Source: Chitinophaga pinensis (GTDB lineage: Bacteria > Bacteroidota > Bacteroidia > Chitinophagales > UBA10324). From it: 64,000 nucleotides of DNA. Each line of letters begins with the position of its first letter. The stretch's first letter is position 1. The notes below the pieces were generated by a model. That model saw only the letters and a list, made by a program, of their open reading frames with translations. It made no database searches and was not told the DNA's origin. The stretch spans positions 39,097 through 103,096 of the forward strand of contig CAMDDP010000004.1 of assembly GCA_945892775.1 (NCBI GenBank), written 5' to 3'. Below are positions 28,151 through 37,840 of the stretch, in pieces. The position numbers and the translations under genes are program-made.

Positions 28151-29008
28151 TTAGAAGGTTTCAAATTTTTTATTTTGCAACGCATCTTCATAAATGCTAT
28201 TGTGAATATTGCTTAAGTAAGTAAGTTTTCTTTTGTTTAAAATCACATTAATAATGTCTTTTCGAACATACTGAATGGGAGAAATATTCCCCTTTAATTT
28301 AAAATCATCAAAACTAACAAGGTATTGGTAAGAGGAGTCACGCATTACATAAAACGATTTTTTGTAAGGCGCATTTTCAAGATTGTTTTCTTTTAAGGGG
28401 AGTACGAAATTTAATTCGTCAATAGAAAACCAAGCGCTATCAGAGATTTGATACTTTACTGCATTATCAATGCAAAAATTCTGAAGCTTTGATAAATTAA
28501 TTTCATTTTGTTTTTTAATCCAGGCAATGGCTGAATCTGTTTTTACTTTTATTGAATTTGAAAACATTACATAGCGCATTTTTGAAACTGTTGTTTTCAA
28601 GTCAAAATTATCATGGTACTTAGTGTAGTATTTATTAATTTCTTCTTCATTAACAACAGTATCTAATTTTTGCTTTATCAATTCTTTTTCATAATAAAAA
28701 ATAGTTAATGATTCGCGATAATCAGTTAGTTGTTTTTCTAAATCGATATTGTTTTCAGAAAGATTTTCTTCTGCGTAATGAAGAATGAGATTGTGCCTTA
28801 CCCACGTGTCAATATAGTTTTTTACTGCTTGAATACTGTCTTCAGGTTTAGCGAATCCCCTTCCTACCCCCAACACATCCCCTTCAAATAACTGCTTATC
28901 GTAAACACGTGCAATCGGATTTCCCTGTTCCGAATTATTATTTGAAAAGATTGAACACGATTGAAGTGTTACGGCAACGCAAAGAATAAGACGAACAAGG
29001 ATATTCAA
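28151..29008 (-). CDS. SurA_N-like lipoprotein without an isomerase domain
   Basis: A 285-residue lipoprotein with lipobox VTLQSC (Cys18). It is predicted mainly helical in its first half ([43 protein letters not shown]), which resembles the chaperone module of SurA/PpiD proteins. It lacks any parvulin signature such as GG-x-LG or FGYH. The pattern fits a membrane-tethered holdase. It sits between two parvulins with gaps of 3 and 1 bases, so all three are translated together. A similar lipoprotein between two PPIases is, to my knowledge, a recurrent Bacteroidota arrangement. Confidence 0.7.
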   Translation of the reverse strand: MNILVRLILCVAVTLQSCSIFSNNNSEQGNPIARVYDKQLFEGDVLGVGRGFAKPEDSIQAVKNYIDTWVRHNLILHYAEENLSENNIDLEKQLTDYRESLTIFYYEKELIKQKLDTVVNEEEINKYYTKYHDNFDLKTTVSKMRYVMFSNSIKVKTDSAIAWIKKQNEINLSKLQNFCIDNAVKYQISDSAWFSIDELNFVLPLKENNLENAPYKKSFYVMRDSSYQYLVSFDDFKLKGNISPIQYVRKDIINVILNKRKLTYLSNIHNSIYEDALQNKKFETF

Positions 29009-29011
29009 AAG

Positions 29012-30994
29012 TTATTTTTTGATTATGGTGGTTAGTACATCTTCATTAATATGAACAGGATATTTTTCACGAAGTGATTGAATCCAATCCTTTTCTAATT
29101 TCTCCTGAAAATCTGCAACAACATAGCCCCGCGCTTCCTCCAAAGGTTTTGGCATAACTGGAATTAGATTAATGACCTTTAAAATTTCAACCGCTCCATT
29201 ATCACCATTATTGGTTTTTGTTGAACCAATTTTCCATTCCAAGCCTGAATTTTCATTTTCAAACAGTGTTCGTTTATAAGTACTTATTTCAAAGCGGAAC
29301 ATTGTGCTGTCTTTTTTATTCAACTTTATTTTAATTGCATTGTCATCCATTCCTTTAGCGGATAATTTGTTAAAAGCAGTAGTGGCAGTTACATTTTTAA
29401 AAGTATATGTTTTAACAGTAATTTTTTCTTCTTCAGGATATTTTGCTTTATTTTCTGAATAGTAGGCGCGTAAGCCTGTTGTGTCTTTTACAGCTTTTGA
29501 CCACACTTTCTGATCAGTTAGTTCAAATAATAAAATGCCATCCATATATTCTTTCATTAGGTCGGCAAATGCAGGATATTCTTTGTCTAATCTTTGTTCT
29601 TGAAAATTAATTAAACTCGCTTCAACAAATGCATTTAACATTTTATTAAACATAATTGACTTATCATTTGGTTGCATGTACTTGCGTTGGTTCTTTTCAA
29701 TAAAATCAGTCAATTCAGCTTGAGTATAATTTTTCACTTCAGATTTTAAAACCTTATCTGTTAATGTGAAAAGAATTTTATTTAATCCGGTAGCTTGTTC
29801 AGATTTCCACAACCCTTTCATTAAACTTGAATCCATTTTTGAAAACAATTCAGTTTTTGCAGCCGCATTTTCAGTAAAGTTAAATTTAGCCTTAGCTTTT
29901 AAAATGTAAGAGGTTTTTGCCACTTCAGCACGGGAGTCTTTTTCAACTTGCTTGCGCAAAGTTTCTTTGTATGCATCTAATGAAGGCGTTGCAATCTTAT
30001 TAATTAATTTAATTATATGCCATCCGTACTTACTCATAATTGGTTTAGAATAATCCCCAACATTTTTTAAAGAAAATGCTGCGCTTTCAAAATCAGGCAC
30101 CATTTTACCAGTTCCGAAAGTCGGCAATTTGCCACCTTCACCAGCAGATGTTTTATCTTCAGATTCTGTTTTTGCAATGTCTTCAAAATTTTCGCCTTCA
30201 GATAATCGCTGGAAAGCCTGATTAATTTTTGCTTTTGCTTTTAGGGAATCGTCGTGTGTAGAATTCTTTGTTAATTTAACAAATATGTGTTCAACTTGAA
30301 TGGTTCCCCGTGATGTACGAATATCCAATACTTTAATAATATGGTAACCAAATCGAGTGCGAAATGGTTTGCTTAACTGTCCAATAGGAGTGTTGTAGGT
30401 TGCATTTTCAAATGGATAGACAACTTGTAAGGCAGTAATGTAGCCAAGGTCGCCACCGTTATCTTTTGCACTTGGATCCCCTGAGGAATCCTTTGCCATT
30501 TTGTTAAAATCTTTTCCTTTAACCAGCATATTGTAAATGGTAGTTGCTTTTAAATACGTTTTCAAAGAATCGGCTGGAGTAGCGTTCTGATCGCACTTAA
30601 TAAGGATGTGTTCAACACGAATTTCTTTTCCAAGTCGAGCATAAGCCTCGTTCACTAATAGATCAGTAACTTCCTTGTCTATCAAATAACTCTTTGCTAG
30701 GGTTGTTCTGTATGTTGCTAGTTCATTATTAACTGAAGATGCAGTATCCATTTTCATGTCACGAGCTTCCTTCACTTTCTCGCGAAAATTGATGTAGAGG
30801 TTCAGGTAATCTTTTACAGCACTTTCACTGTAATCAATTTCTTTGCCCATGTTGTTCTTTTTGTAAACATTCAGAAACTCATCGAGTTCGATGTTTTCAT
30901 TTCCAACAGAAAAAAGTGATTTGGTTGTTTGTGCCTCGGCTTGCATGAAAAAAGCAAGGAAAAGAATTAGTGCAGACAATTTCATAAGTTTCAT
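29012..30994 (-). CDS. Two-domain parvulin peptidyl-prolyl isomerase
   Basis: A 660-residue periplasmic isomerase. The signal peptide ends near residue 22 (MQAEAQ); an alternative ATG three codons in is equally good. Helical N-terminus, then two intact parvulin domains: about 128-232 (IRVEHILIK, GGDLGYIT, TRFGYHIIKVLD) and about 233-335 (IQVEHIFVK, GGKLPTFGTGKMVPDFESAAF, SKYGWHIIKLI). Some 320 further residues of helical and beta sequence form a C-terminal region I cannot assign. As first gene of the minus-strand operon it precedes the lipoprotein, SurA and MoxR genes, which suggests joint control in outer-membrane protein folding. Confidence 0.88.
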   Translation of the reverse strand: MKLMKLSALILFLAFFMQAEAQTTKSLFSVGNENIELDEFLNVYKKNNMGKEIDYSESAVKDYLNLYINFREKVKEARDMKMDTASSVNNELATYRTTLAKSYLIDKEVTDLLVNEAYARLGKEIRVEHILIKCDQNATPADSLKTYLKATTIYNMLVKGKDFNKMAKDSSGDPSAKDNGGDLGYITALQVVYPFENATYNTPIGQLSKPFRTRFGYHIIKVLDIRTSRGTIQVEHIFVKLTKNSTHDDSLKAKAKINQAFQRLSEGENFEDIAKTESEDKTSAGEGGKLPTFGTGKMVPDFESAAFSLKNVGDYSKPIMSKYGWHIIKLINKIATPSLDAYKETLRKQVEKDSRAEVAKTSYILKAKAKFNFTENAAAKTELFSKMDSSLMKGLWKSEQATGLNKILFTLTDKVLKSEVKNYTQAELTDFIEKNQRKYMQPNDKSIMFNKMLNAFVEASLINFQEQRLDKEYPAFADLMKEYMDGILLFELTDQKVWSKAVKDTTGLRAYYSENKAKYPEEEKITVKTYTFKNVTATTAFNKLSAKGMDDNAIKIKLNKKDSTMFRFEISTYKRTLFENENSGLEWKIGSTKTNNGDNGAVEILKVINLIPVMPKPLEEARGYVVADFQEKLEKDWIQSLREKYPVHINEDVLTTIIKK

Positions 30995-31208
30995 AAAAAA
31001 TAGATTAAATCAGTTTGGGGTTTAAAGGGGGGGCAAATCTATACATTTTTGGTTGACAGCAACTTTCAATCGTAAAACTTTAATCATAGATAATAAATCA
31101 GAACATTACGGATTCAGTATGTTTAATTTGCCGTCTGCAAATAACAACAATTAAGCCGAAGGATTAAAAACTTCTTTTCTTTTAAAGAATTTTTTTAAAA
31201 GCCCAGAT

Positions 31209-32612
31209 ATGAAGCAAAAGAGAGGAAGCATTTTAGAAAATATTGAAATAACAGCTTATGCAAATGAGGGTAGAAGTCTGGCTCGGATAAATAATAAAGT
31301 GTTGTTTGTTGATGGAGCAGTGCCCGGTGATGTGGTCAATATCAAGCTGCAAAAATCAAAAAAGGATTGGATGGAAGGGCGCATTGATAAACTTATATCC
31401 CCCTCGCCTGAAAGGATTGATTCGTTTTGCAAACACTTTGGTACATGTGGCGGATGTAAGTGGCAGTTTTTGGATTACTCATCGCAATTAAAGTATAAAC
31501 AACAATCAGTATTAGATTCATTACAACGAATTGGTAAGGTGGAAGCAAGAGAAGTTCTACCAATAATTGGTTCTATCAATCAAAGATATTATCGGAACAA
31601 ATTAGATTATTCGGCAGGTGACCGCGCCTGGGTTACAAAGGAAGAATTGGAGACAGAAGATAGGGTGTATAAACCTGCGCTTGGGTTTCATGTGGCCGGA
31701 AATTTTACAACTGTTCTTGATTTAGATGAATGTTTTCTGCAACCAGAACCTTCAAACAGAATAAGATTAGTTGTAAAAGCTTTTTCGTTGAAACATGACA
31801 TGAGCTTTTATGACAATTGGAATAAGCATGGCTTTTTACGAACCATGATTGTGCGCAATAACCTGAAGGGAGAATTTATGGTGATTGTAGTTGTTGGTGA
31901 AATGAGAGAAGATTGGTTGTTTCCGTTGCTAGATGAAATCAAATCAAATTTTCCGGAAGTGGTTTCATTGCATTACATCGTTAACACAAAGGTGAATGAT
32001 ACTATTTATGATCAGGAGGTGATTACTTATTTCGGTGATGGCTATATTATAGAGTCAATGGAAAATTTAAAATTTCAGATTAGTCCGAAATCATTTTTTC
32101 AAACCAACCCCACTCAAGCATTAGAATTATATAAAGTAGTTCGCTCGTTTGCAGGACTAACTGGAAACGAATTAGTGTATGATTTATATACAGGAACGGG
32201 AAGTATTGCATTATTTATTGCAGCTCAAGCAAAACAGGTGGTTGGAATTGAACAGGTAGAAGATTCCATTCGCGATGCTCGGTTAAATGCGCAATTGAAC
32301 GGGATATCGAATGTGAAATTTTATACCTCTGATTTACGCGATGCGCTTACCCCAAAATTTGTTGCCGAACATGGTCAGCCCAATGTAATAATTACTGACC
32401 CCCCGCGCGCAGGTATGCATCCTGATGTGGTGCGTGAATTATTGAATACTGAAAGCAAGCGAATTGTTTATGTGAGTTGCAATCCCGCATCACAAGCGCG
32501 CGACTTGCAAATGCTTTCGTTGAAATATGGTTTATTAAAAATTCAACCCGTTGATATGTTTCCGCACACACATCATATTGAGAATGTGGCATTATTGGAA
32601 TTAAAAAATTAA
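31209..32612 (+). CDS. rlmD: 23S rRNA (uracil-5-)-methyltransferase RumA/RlmD family
   Basis: Methylates C5 of a uracil in 23S rRNA (U1939 in E. coli) using SAM. The 467 residues start with a TRAM domain (about 1-60) that binds RNA. The iron-sulfur ligands are present: Cys74, Cys80, Cys83 and Cys175. The SAM-binding motif DLYTGTGSIALF and the catalytic VYVSCNPAS loop, with the nucleophilic cysteine, follow in the Rossmann-fold domain. The paralogue RlmC cannot be fully excluded because Bacteroidota often have one generalist enzyme. Its stop is 5 bases from the stop of convergent fumC. Confidence 0.9.
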   Translation: MKQKRGSILENIEITAYANEGRSLARINNKVLFVDGAVPGDVVNIKLQKSKKDWMEGRIDKLISPSPERIDSFCKHFGTCGGCKWQFLDYSSQLKYKQQSVLDSLQRIGKVEAREVLPIIGSINQRYYRNKLDYSAGDRAWVTKEELETEDRVYKPALGFHVAGNFTTVLDLDECFLQPEPSNRIRLVVKAFSLKHDMSFYDNWNKHGFLRTMIVRNNLKGEFMVIVVVGEMREDWLFPLLDEIKSNFPEVVSLHYIVNTKVNDTIYDQEVITYFGDGYIIESMENLKFQISPKSFFQTNPTQALELYKVVRSFAGLTGNELVYDLYTGTGSIALFIAAQAKQVVGIEQVEDSIRDARLNAQLNGISNVKFYTSDLRDALTPKFVAEHGQPNVIITDPPRAGMHPDVVRELLNTESKRIVYVSCNPASQARDLQMLSLKYGLLKIQPVDMFPHTHHIENVALLELKN

Positions 32613-32617
32613 TTTTC

Positions 32618-34015
32618 TCAACCGGACAATTTCCCGCACATTTCTTCGGGCCTTACCCATTCATCAAATTCTTCGGCAGTTAGATAGCCAAGTTTGATAG
32701 CCGTTTCTTTTAATGTACTTCCATTTTTGTGTGCAGTCTGTGCAATTTCTGCCGCCTTGTAGTAACCAATTTTTGTATTGAGTGCAGTCACGAGCATCAA
32801 TGAATTATTTACATGTGCCCGAATATTTTCTTCAATTGGTTCTAATCCCACAGCACATTTATCATTGAACGACACACACACATCACCAATCAATCGGGCC
32901 GAATGAATGAAATTATAAATCATCACGGGTTTAAATACATTTAGTTCAAAATGGCCATTGCTACCTCCAATATTGATAGTCACATCATTTCCCATTACTT
33001 GCGCAGCCACCATAGTCATTGCTTCGCATTGAGTAGGATTTACTTTGCCTGGCATAATGGAAGAACCGGGTTCATTATCAGGAATAAATAATTCACCAAT
33101 TCCGCTTCGTGGTCCTGATGCGAGTAGGCGAATATCATTGGCAATTTTCATCATACTTACTGCAACAGTTTTTAAAGCACCATGTGCCTCAACAATTCCA
33201 TCACACGATGCAAGTGCTTCAAATTTATTTTCAGCGGTAATGAATGGAAATCCTGTGAGGGCAGCAATTTTTTCTGCAACCTTAACATCATACCCGTTAG
33301 GAGTATTAATGCCAGTACCCACTGCAGTTCCGCCGAGAGCAAGTTCAGAAAGATGGGCGAGTGAATTTTTTATTGTTCTTATTCCGTGATCAAGTTGCGA
33401 AACATATCCGCTGATTTCTTGACCGAGCGTGAGAGGTGTTGCATCCATTAAATGGGTGCGACCAATCTTAACCACCTTCATAAAATCTTTCGATTTGTTA
33501 TGCAAAGTGTCGCGTAGTTTCTGGATTCCAGGGAGGGTTACCTCCATTAGAATTGTATATGCGGCAATGTGCATCGCTGTCGGAAAGGTATCGTTGCTCG
33601 ATTGAGATTTGTTTACATCATCATTGGGATGAAGAATTTTTTTTTCGTCCATCAAACTTCCACCTTGCAATACATGACCGCGATAAGCAATCACTTCATT
33701 CACATTCATATTGCTTTGTGTTCCGCTTCCCGTTTGCCAAACCACTAATGGAAATTCAGCGTCTAATTTTCCTTCGAGAATTTCATCGCAAATTTTCCCA
33801 ATCAAAATAGCTTTGTCGTTAGCAAGTACTCCACAATCAAAATTGGTAAAGGCCGCCGCTTTTTTTAAATAAGCAAAGGCGCGAATAATTTCGAGGGGCA
33901 TTCGATTTATGTCTTGCGCAATTTTAAAATTATCGATGGATCGTTGTGTTTGCGCGCCGTAATATTTATCAGCAGGAACTTGAACAGCTCCCATTGTATC
34001 TTTTTCAGTTCTCAA
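32618..34015 (-). CDS. fumC: Fumarate hydratase, class II
   Basis: TCA-cycle enzyme that hydrates fumarate to L-malate. I place the start at a TTG (34015), giving MRTEKDTMG and a 465-residue protein that matches the family N-terminus; the open frame extends to a TTG at 34078 but adds 21 residues unlike any FumC. The next ATG (33994) would cut into the conserved part. Signatures: [34 protein letters not shown], and the catalytic loop [15 protein letters not shown]. It is the iron-free, heat-stable homotetrameric type. It is convergent with rlmD. Confidence 0.94.
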   Translation of the reverse strand: MRTEKDTMGAVQVPADKYYGAQTQRSIDNFKIAQDINRMPLEIIRAFAYLKKAAAFTNFDCGVLANDKAILIGKICDEILEGKLDAEFPLVVWQTGSGTQSNMNVNEVIAYRGHVLQGGSLMDEKKILHPNDDVNKSQSSNDTFPTAMHIAAYTILMEVTLPGIQKLRDTLHNKSKDFMKVVKIGRTHLMDATPLTLGQEISGYVSQLDHGIRTIKNSLAHLSELALGGTAVGTGINTPNGYDVKVAEKIAALTGFPFITAENKFEALASCDGIVEAHGALKTVAVSMMKIANDIRLLASGPRSGIGELFIPDNEPGSSIMPGKVNPTQCEAMTMVAAQVMGNDVTINIGGSNGHFELNVFKPVMIYNFIHSARLIGDVCVSFNDKCAVGLEPIEENIRAHVNNSLMLVTALNTKIGYYKAAEIAQTAHKNGSTLKETAIKLGYLTAEEFDEWVRPEEMCGKLSG

Positions 34016-34104
34016 TAGTATTGATTTTAATTTTGTCTGTAAAAATAGTAACGCGTAGTTGAGATTTTTACATGACAACTATTTTTTATGAACCGAAATA
34101 TTAA

Positions 34105-34884
34105 TTACAGCCCTTTGAACTCGGCTTTTCTTTTTTCTAAAAAAGCATTTGTGCCTTCTTTAAAATCATTAGTATCAAAACAATTTCCGAATTCATCAAT
34201 CTCTAATTCAAAACCATCTTCAGTTTTATTGTAGTATGAATTGGCGCAGGCAATTATCTGGTCAATCACCAATGACGATTTGCTCATAATCTTTTGCAAA
34301 ATCTGCTTGCATTTCGGAATTAATTCATCAAGTGTAGTTACATGATTCACTAACCCTAATCGCAATGCTTCTTCAGCATTAATCATATCGGCAGTTAGCA
34401 GCAATTCAATTCCTTTTCCCTTTCCAACATAGCGAAGTAATCGCTGCGTACCACCATAACCTGGTATCACTCCAAGTGTAACTTCAGGCTGACCGAATTT
34501 TGCATTTTCACTGGCCAATCGCATGTGACAACTCATGGCCAGTTCGCAACCACCACCTAATGCAAACCCATTCACTGCAGCAATCACAGGTTTCGAACAC
34601 GATTCAATTTTATTGAAAATACGATGTCCATTTGCACTCATTTCTTTTGCTTTCTCCGAATTAAAATTGCTGAACTCGGCAATGTCTGCACCAGCCGCAA
34701 ATGCTTTCGATCCAGAGCCTGTGATAATGACTCCGCGCACTTTATCATTATCATAAATCTCATCAAACGCTTTATCAAGGTCACTTAGCAACTGAATATT
34801 CAACGCATTCATTTTATCGGGGCGATTGATGGTGATGGTTGTGATTCCATCTTCTGAATTAACCGTAATCAATGAGAAATTCAT
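34105..34884 (-). CDS. Enoyl-CoA hydratase/isomerase family protein
   Basis: A crotonase-fold enzyme of 259 residues. Both catalytic glutamates are present: Glu114 (in GGGCELAMS) and Glu134 (in GQPEVTLGVIPG), as in true short-chain enoyl-CoA hydratases. The oxyanion hole is in AGADIAEF. This supports hydration of trans-2-enoyl-CoA or crotonyl-CoA in fatty-acid or amino-acid breakdown. A stand-alone B12-binding domain is encoded 46 bases upstream on the same strand, so both may belong to short-chain acyl-CoA metabolism. Confidence 0.9.
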   Translation of the reverse strand: MNFSLITVNSEDGITTITINRPDKMNALNIQLLSDLDKAFDEIYDNDKVRGVIITGSGSKAFAAGADIAEFSNFNSEKAKEMSANGHRIFNKIESCSKPVIAAVNGFALGGGCELAMSCHMRLASENAKFGQPEVTLGVIPGYGGTQRLLRYVGKGKGIELLLTADMINAEEALRLGLVNHVTTLDELIPKCKQILQKIMSKSSLVIDQIIACANSYYNKTEDGFELEIDEFGNCFDTNDFKEGTNAFLEKRKAEFKGL

Positions 34885-34930
34885 TTCTGTTTGTATGATT
34901 TTAATTTTGAATTGAAGTTTTTAGGGAGCA

Positions 34931-35356
34931 TTAAAAAGGTCTGTTCTGTTTTACCCAATCTTTTATATAGCTGACAATATCGTTGGTATGGGCACCTGGA
35001 GGAAATAATTTTCCAACTCCTATTTCATTTAAAATATTCATGTCTTTGTCAGGAATGATTCCGCCACCCGTTACTAATACATCGTTCATTTCTTTTTCTT
35101 TAATCAGCTTCATTATTTTGGGGAAAACGGTCATGTGTGCGCCGGATAAAATACTGACACCAATTGCATCCACATCTTCCTGTAAAGCGCTATTCACAAC
35201 CATTTCAGGAGTTTGTCTCAAGCCGGTATAAATTACTTCCATGCCTGCATCACGCAATGCACTGGCAATAAATTTTGCTCCTCGGTCGTGACCATCCAAA
35301 CCAACTTTTGCAACTAAAACTCTAATGGGACGAGGTTTTATTTGTGCTCTACTCAT
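34931..35356 (-). CDS. Cobalamin-binding domain protein (methylmalonyl-CoA mutase C-terminal type)
   Basis: A 141-residue stand-alone B12 domain. The base-off cobalamin motif is complete: DGHDRG with His23 as the axial ligand, then SILSGAH and GGGIIP, which line the nucleotide-tail groove. It resembles the C-terminal domain of methylmalonyl-CoA mutase, or the small subunit of two-part acyl-CoA mutases such as isobutyryl- or ethylmalonyl-type enzymes. The catalytic TIM-barrel subunit is not in this window. It could complement a distant barrel subunit or serve as a B12 chaperone; the former is the more usual. Confidence 0.9.
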   Translation of the reverse strand: MSRAQIKPRPIRVLVAKVGLDGHDRGAKFIASALRDAGMEVIYTGLRQTPEMVVNSALQEDVDAIGVSILSGAHMTVFPKIMKLIKEKEMNDVLVTGGGIIPDKDMNILNEIGVGKLFPPGAHTNDIVSYIKDWVKQNRPF

Positions 35357-35386
35357 TTTTTATTTAAGAAATCATTTAGTTTATCA

Positions 35387-35476
35387 TCAGAAATGCTTGA
35401 AAATAAAGGATCGAATTAATTGAAGGGGATGGCTAATTCCTGCAATGTCTTCTTTCTTTTTTGATTTCTTTTTCAT
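35387..35476 (-). CDS. Possible 29-codon ORF coupled to gltX
   Basis: This frame opens with an ATG that overlaps the gltX stop codon (ATGA), the usual sign of translational coupling. It encodes 29 residues: a very basic start (MKKKSKKKEDIAG) followed by a hydrophobic, aromatic end (LIRSFIFKHF). It lies wholly in the gap between gltX and the B12-domain gene. A chance frame is possible in AT-rich DNA, so this is only a candidate small protein. Confidence 0.3.
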   Translation of the reverse strand: MKKKSKKKEDIAGISHPLQLIRSFIFKHF

Positions 35477-37017
35477 GCTAAAATCAATTTATCAAATTCT
35501 ATTTCTGCTTTTTCAATTCGCGCCAAGCTTTTTTCTTTTCCGAGTAGTGAGGCAATTTCAAAAACGGCCGGACCGTTTTTTGTCCCACTCAGCATGATTC
35601 GTAAAACAGGAAGCACATCACCAGTGGTCAGATTTTTTTCTTGGACGAATGAATGCAAAAAAGAATCAAGTGCTGAAAATGAAAAATCAGATTGTGCTGA
35701 AAGTAAAGATCTCAACTCTTTCATAATTGCTTTTGTTTTTTCAGACCACTTTTTTTTCACAATCTGTTCGTCGTACTGTATTGGCTCAGTGAAAAAATAA
35801 AAACTATTGTCCCAGAATTCTGAAACAAAAGTGCAACGCTGTTTCAATGAATTGCAGATGGCAACAATGTGATCATCTGTATCAGAAATATTTTTTTCAG
35901 CAAGAATGGTTTTGAATTCAGCAGCAAGAATATGGCTGTCTGCTTTTTTCATGTATTCGTGATTGAACCACTTAGCTTTTTCAAAATCAAATTTAGCACC
36001 CGACTTTCCGATGTGCTCAATGGTGAAGAGTTGAATCATTTCTTCCATTGAAAAAAGTTCTTGTTGTACACTTCCCGGATGCCAGCCGAGTAATGAAATC
36101 ATATTTGCAAATGCCTCAGGAAAAAATCCGCGTTCGCGGAATCCTACACTATTTTCTTTTGTTTCAGGATCAGTCCAGTTGAGCGGAAAAACTGGAAAAC
36201 CCAACCGGTCGCCGTCGCGTTTGCTCAACTTTCCATTTCCATCAGGGCGAAGAATCAATGGCAAGTGCGCAAATTTCGGCATCACATCTTCCCATCCTAA
36301 ACATTTATATAACAGTACATGTAACGGTGCAGAAGGCAGCCATTCTTCACCACGAATAACGTGTGTAATTTTCATTAGGTAATCATCCACCACATTTGCC
36401 AAATGATAAGTTGGCATTCCATCACTTTTGAATAAAACTTTATCATCTAATTGCGACGATTGAAACACCACCCACCCACGAATTAAATCCTGCAGTTTTA
36501 TTTCTTCTTTGCGGGGCATTTTTATCCGAATAACAAACTGGTCGCCATTAGCTAACCTTGATTTTACCTCATCGTGCGGAAGCACCAATGAGTTTTTCAT
36601 GTAATCGCGTGTTGCTGCTCCATACTGTGGATTCGGAATGCCTGATGCCTTCATTCGGTCACGCATGGCTTCCAATTCTTCTGGGGTATCAAATGCATAA
36701 TAGGCATGACCGCTTTCAATCAATTGGTCGGCGTATTGACGGTATAAATGTTTGCGTTCACTTTGTTTATACGGACCATAATCACCTCCAACGCCAGGGC
36801 CTTCATCGTGTATGATGCCACACCATTTTAATGATTCGAGCATATAATTTTCTGCTCCCTCTACAAATCGTGCTTGATCTGTATCTTCAATTCTTATAAT
36901 GAATGTCCCTTTTTGTTTTTTAGCAAAAAGATAATTATACAATGCAGTACGAACCCCTCCGAGGTGTTGTGGTCCCGTAGGACTTGGTGCATATCTAACT
37001 CTTACCGAATTTTCCAT
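35473..37017 (-). CDS. gltX: Glutamate--tRNA ligase
   Basis: Class I aminoacyl-tRNA synthetase, 514 residues from the ATG at 37017. A longer in-frame start at 37029 would lie on the promoter -7 box. The HIGH region reads RYAPSPTGPQHLGG (residues 6-19) and the KMSKS loop reads GKLSKRDGD. The anticodon-binding region is complete. A discriminating choice between GluRS and non-discriminating GluRS cannot be made without gatCAB information. A very short leader follows a full promoter (37027-37056). Confidence 0.96.
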   Translation of the reverse strand: MENSVRVRYAPSPTGPQHLGGVRTALYNYLFAKKQKGTFIIRIEDTDQARFVEGAENYMLESLKWCGIIHDEGPGVGGDYGPYKQSERKHLYRQYADQLIESGHAYYAFDTPEELEAMRDRMKASGIPNPQYGAATRDYMKNSLVLPHDEVKSRLANGDQFVIRIKMPRKEEIKLQDLIRGWVVFQSSQLDDKVLFKSDGMPTYHLANVVDDYLMKITHVIRGEEWLPSAPLHVLLYKCLGWEDVMPKFAHLPLILRPDGNGKLSKRDGDRLGFPVFPLNWTDPETKENSVGFRERGFFPEAFANMISLLGWHPGSVQQELFSMEEMIQLFTIEHIGKSGAKFDFEKAKWFNHEYMKKADSHILAAEFKTILAEKNISDTDDHIVAICNSLKQRCTFVSEFWDNSFYFFTEPIQYDEQIVKKKWSEKTKAIMKELRSLLSAQSDFSFSALDSFLHSFVQEKNLTTGDVLPVLRIMLSGTKNGPAVFEIASLLGKEKSLARIEKAEIEFDKLILA

Positions 37018-37026
37018 ATTGAACCG

Positions 37027-37056
37027 CAAAAATAACTAAAGGCAAAGGATAGGCAA
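37027..37056 (-). promoter_or_regulatory. gltX promoter, full Bacteroidota consensus
   Basis: On the minus strand TTG (37056-37054), a 19-base spacer and TATTTTTG (37034-37027) match the consensus exactly. The -7 box ends only 9 bases before the ATG at 37017, so the transcript should be nearly leaderless. This fixes the shorter gltX start. Confidence 0.65.
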
Positions 37057-37066
37057 TTGAAAGAAA

Positions 37067-37834
37067 TTAATCAGGTAAAAATTCTACTTCCTTAAATCCA
37101 TAAGCACTCCATCCGGTTTTTGTTTCGAGCAATATTTTCCCTTCAGGATTTAAACCGACAATTTTTGCTTTAATTTTTCCAGCGGATGTTTTATAGGAAT
37201 GTTCTTCTTCTAATCTGTAAAGTGCCGCCATATAATCTCGTTGTAATTGTTGAAGTTCATTTCTTCGTAATTGTAAATAACGGACTTCAATCTGTTCTAC
37301 AATTTTTTCTAAAACACTTTCTATAAAATATTCTTTCTTTCCAATCGTTTTAAGAGAGATCGGATTGCCTGCTGAATCAGGAAATTCTGTTTGATTTACA
37401 TTAACACCAATTCCAATGATTGAATGTTGCAACCAATTTCCAGATATGCTATTTTCGATAAGTATTCCGCATAATTTTTTATCGTTTAGAACAATATCAT
37501 TTGGCCACTTGAGTTTTAAATCTTTTTCTGTTAAAATTTTTAAAGCAGCATAAATTCCCAGTGAAACGGCCTGATTTAAAAAAAATTGATTTTTAGCTTT
37601 GATAAAATGGGGTTTATAAATAATACTCGCTAACAAATTTTTTCCAGGCTCACTTTGCCATACACTGCCCGAATAGCCTCGCCCAGAAGTTTGGTTTTCA
37701 GCAATGACAATGGTTCCTTCAGCAATGTTTTTTTGTTGCAATAAAAGCGAAGCAAAAAGATTGGTCGAAAGTGTTTCATCTAAGCGATGAATAACTTTTC
37801 CGGTGAAAAGAGTGTTGCGAAATGAGGCAATCAA
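37067..37834 (-). CDS. birA: Biotin--[acetyl-CoA-carboxylase] ligase
   Basis: Attaches biotin to the carrier domain of biotin carboxylases via biotinyl-AMP. The 255 residues start directly with the catalytic domain; there is no DNA-binding helix-turn-helix, so this is a monofunctional (non-repressor) BirA. Signatures: STNLFA, the biotin/AMP loop NQTSGRGYSGSVW, LKWPNDIVLNDKKLCGILIE and GIGVNVNQ. The small C-terminal domain is present. Its ATG lies 6 bases from the divergent rsfS ATG. Confidence 0.93.
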   Translation of the reverse strand: MIASFRNTLFTGKVIHRLDETLSTNLFASLLLQQKNIAEGTIVIAENQTSGRGYSGSVWQSEPGKNLLASIIYKPHFIKAKNQFFLNQAVSLGIYAALKILTEKDLKLKWPNDIVLNDKKLCGILIENSISGNWLQHSIIGIGVNVNQTEFPDSAGNPISLKTIGKKEYFIESVLEKIVEQIEVRYLQLRRNELQQLQRDYMAALYRLEEEHSYKTSAGKIKAKIVGLNPEGKILLETKTGWSAYGFKEVEFLPD

Positions 37835-37840
37835 TTTGGA

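Noticed and set aside
34016..34078. Longer start for fumC (TTG at 34078)
   Set aside because: It adds 21 residues unlike the FumC family; the TTG at 34015 gives the expected MRTEKDTMG start.
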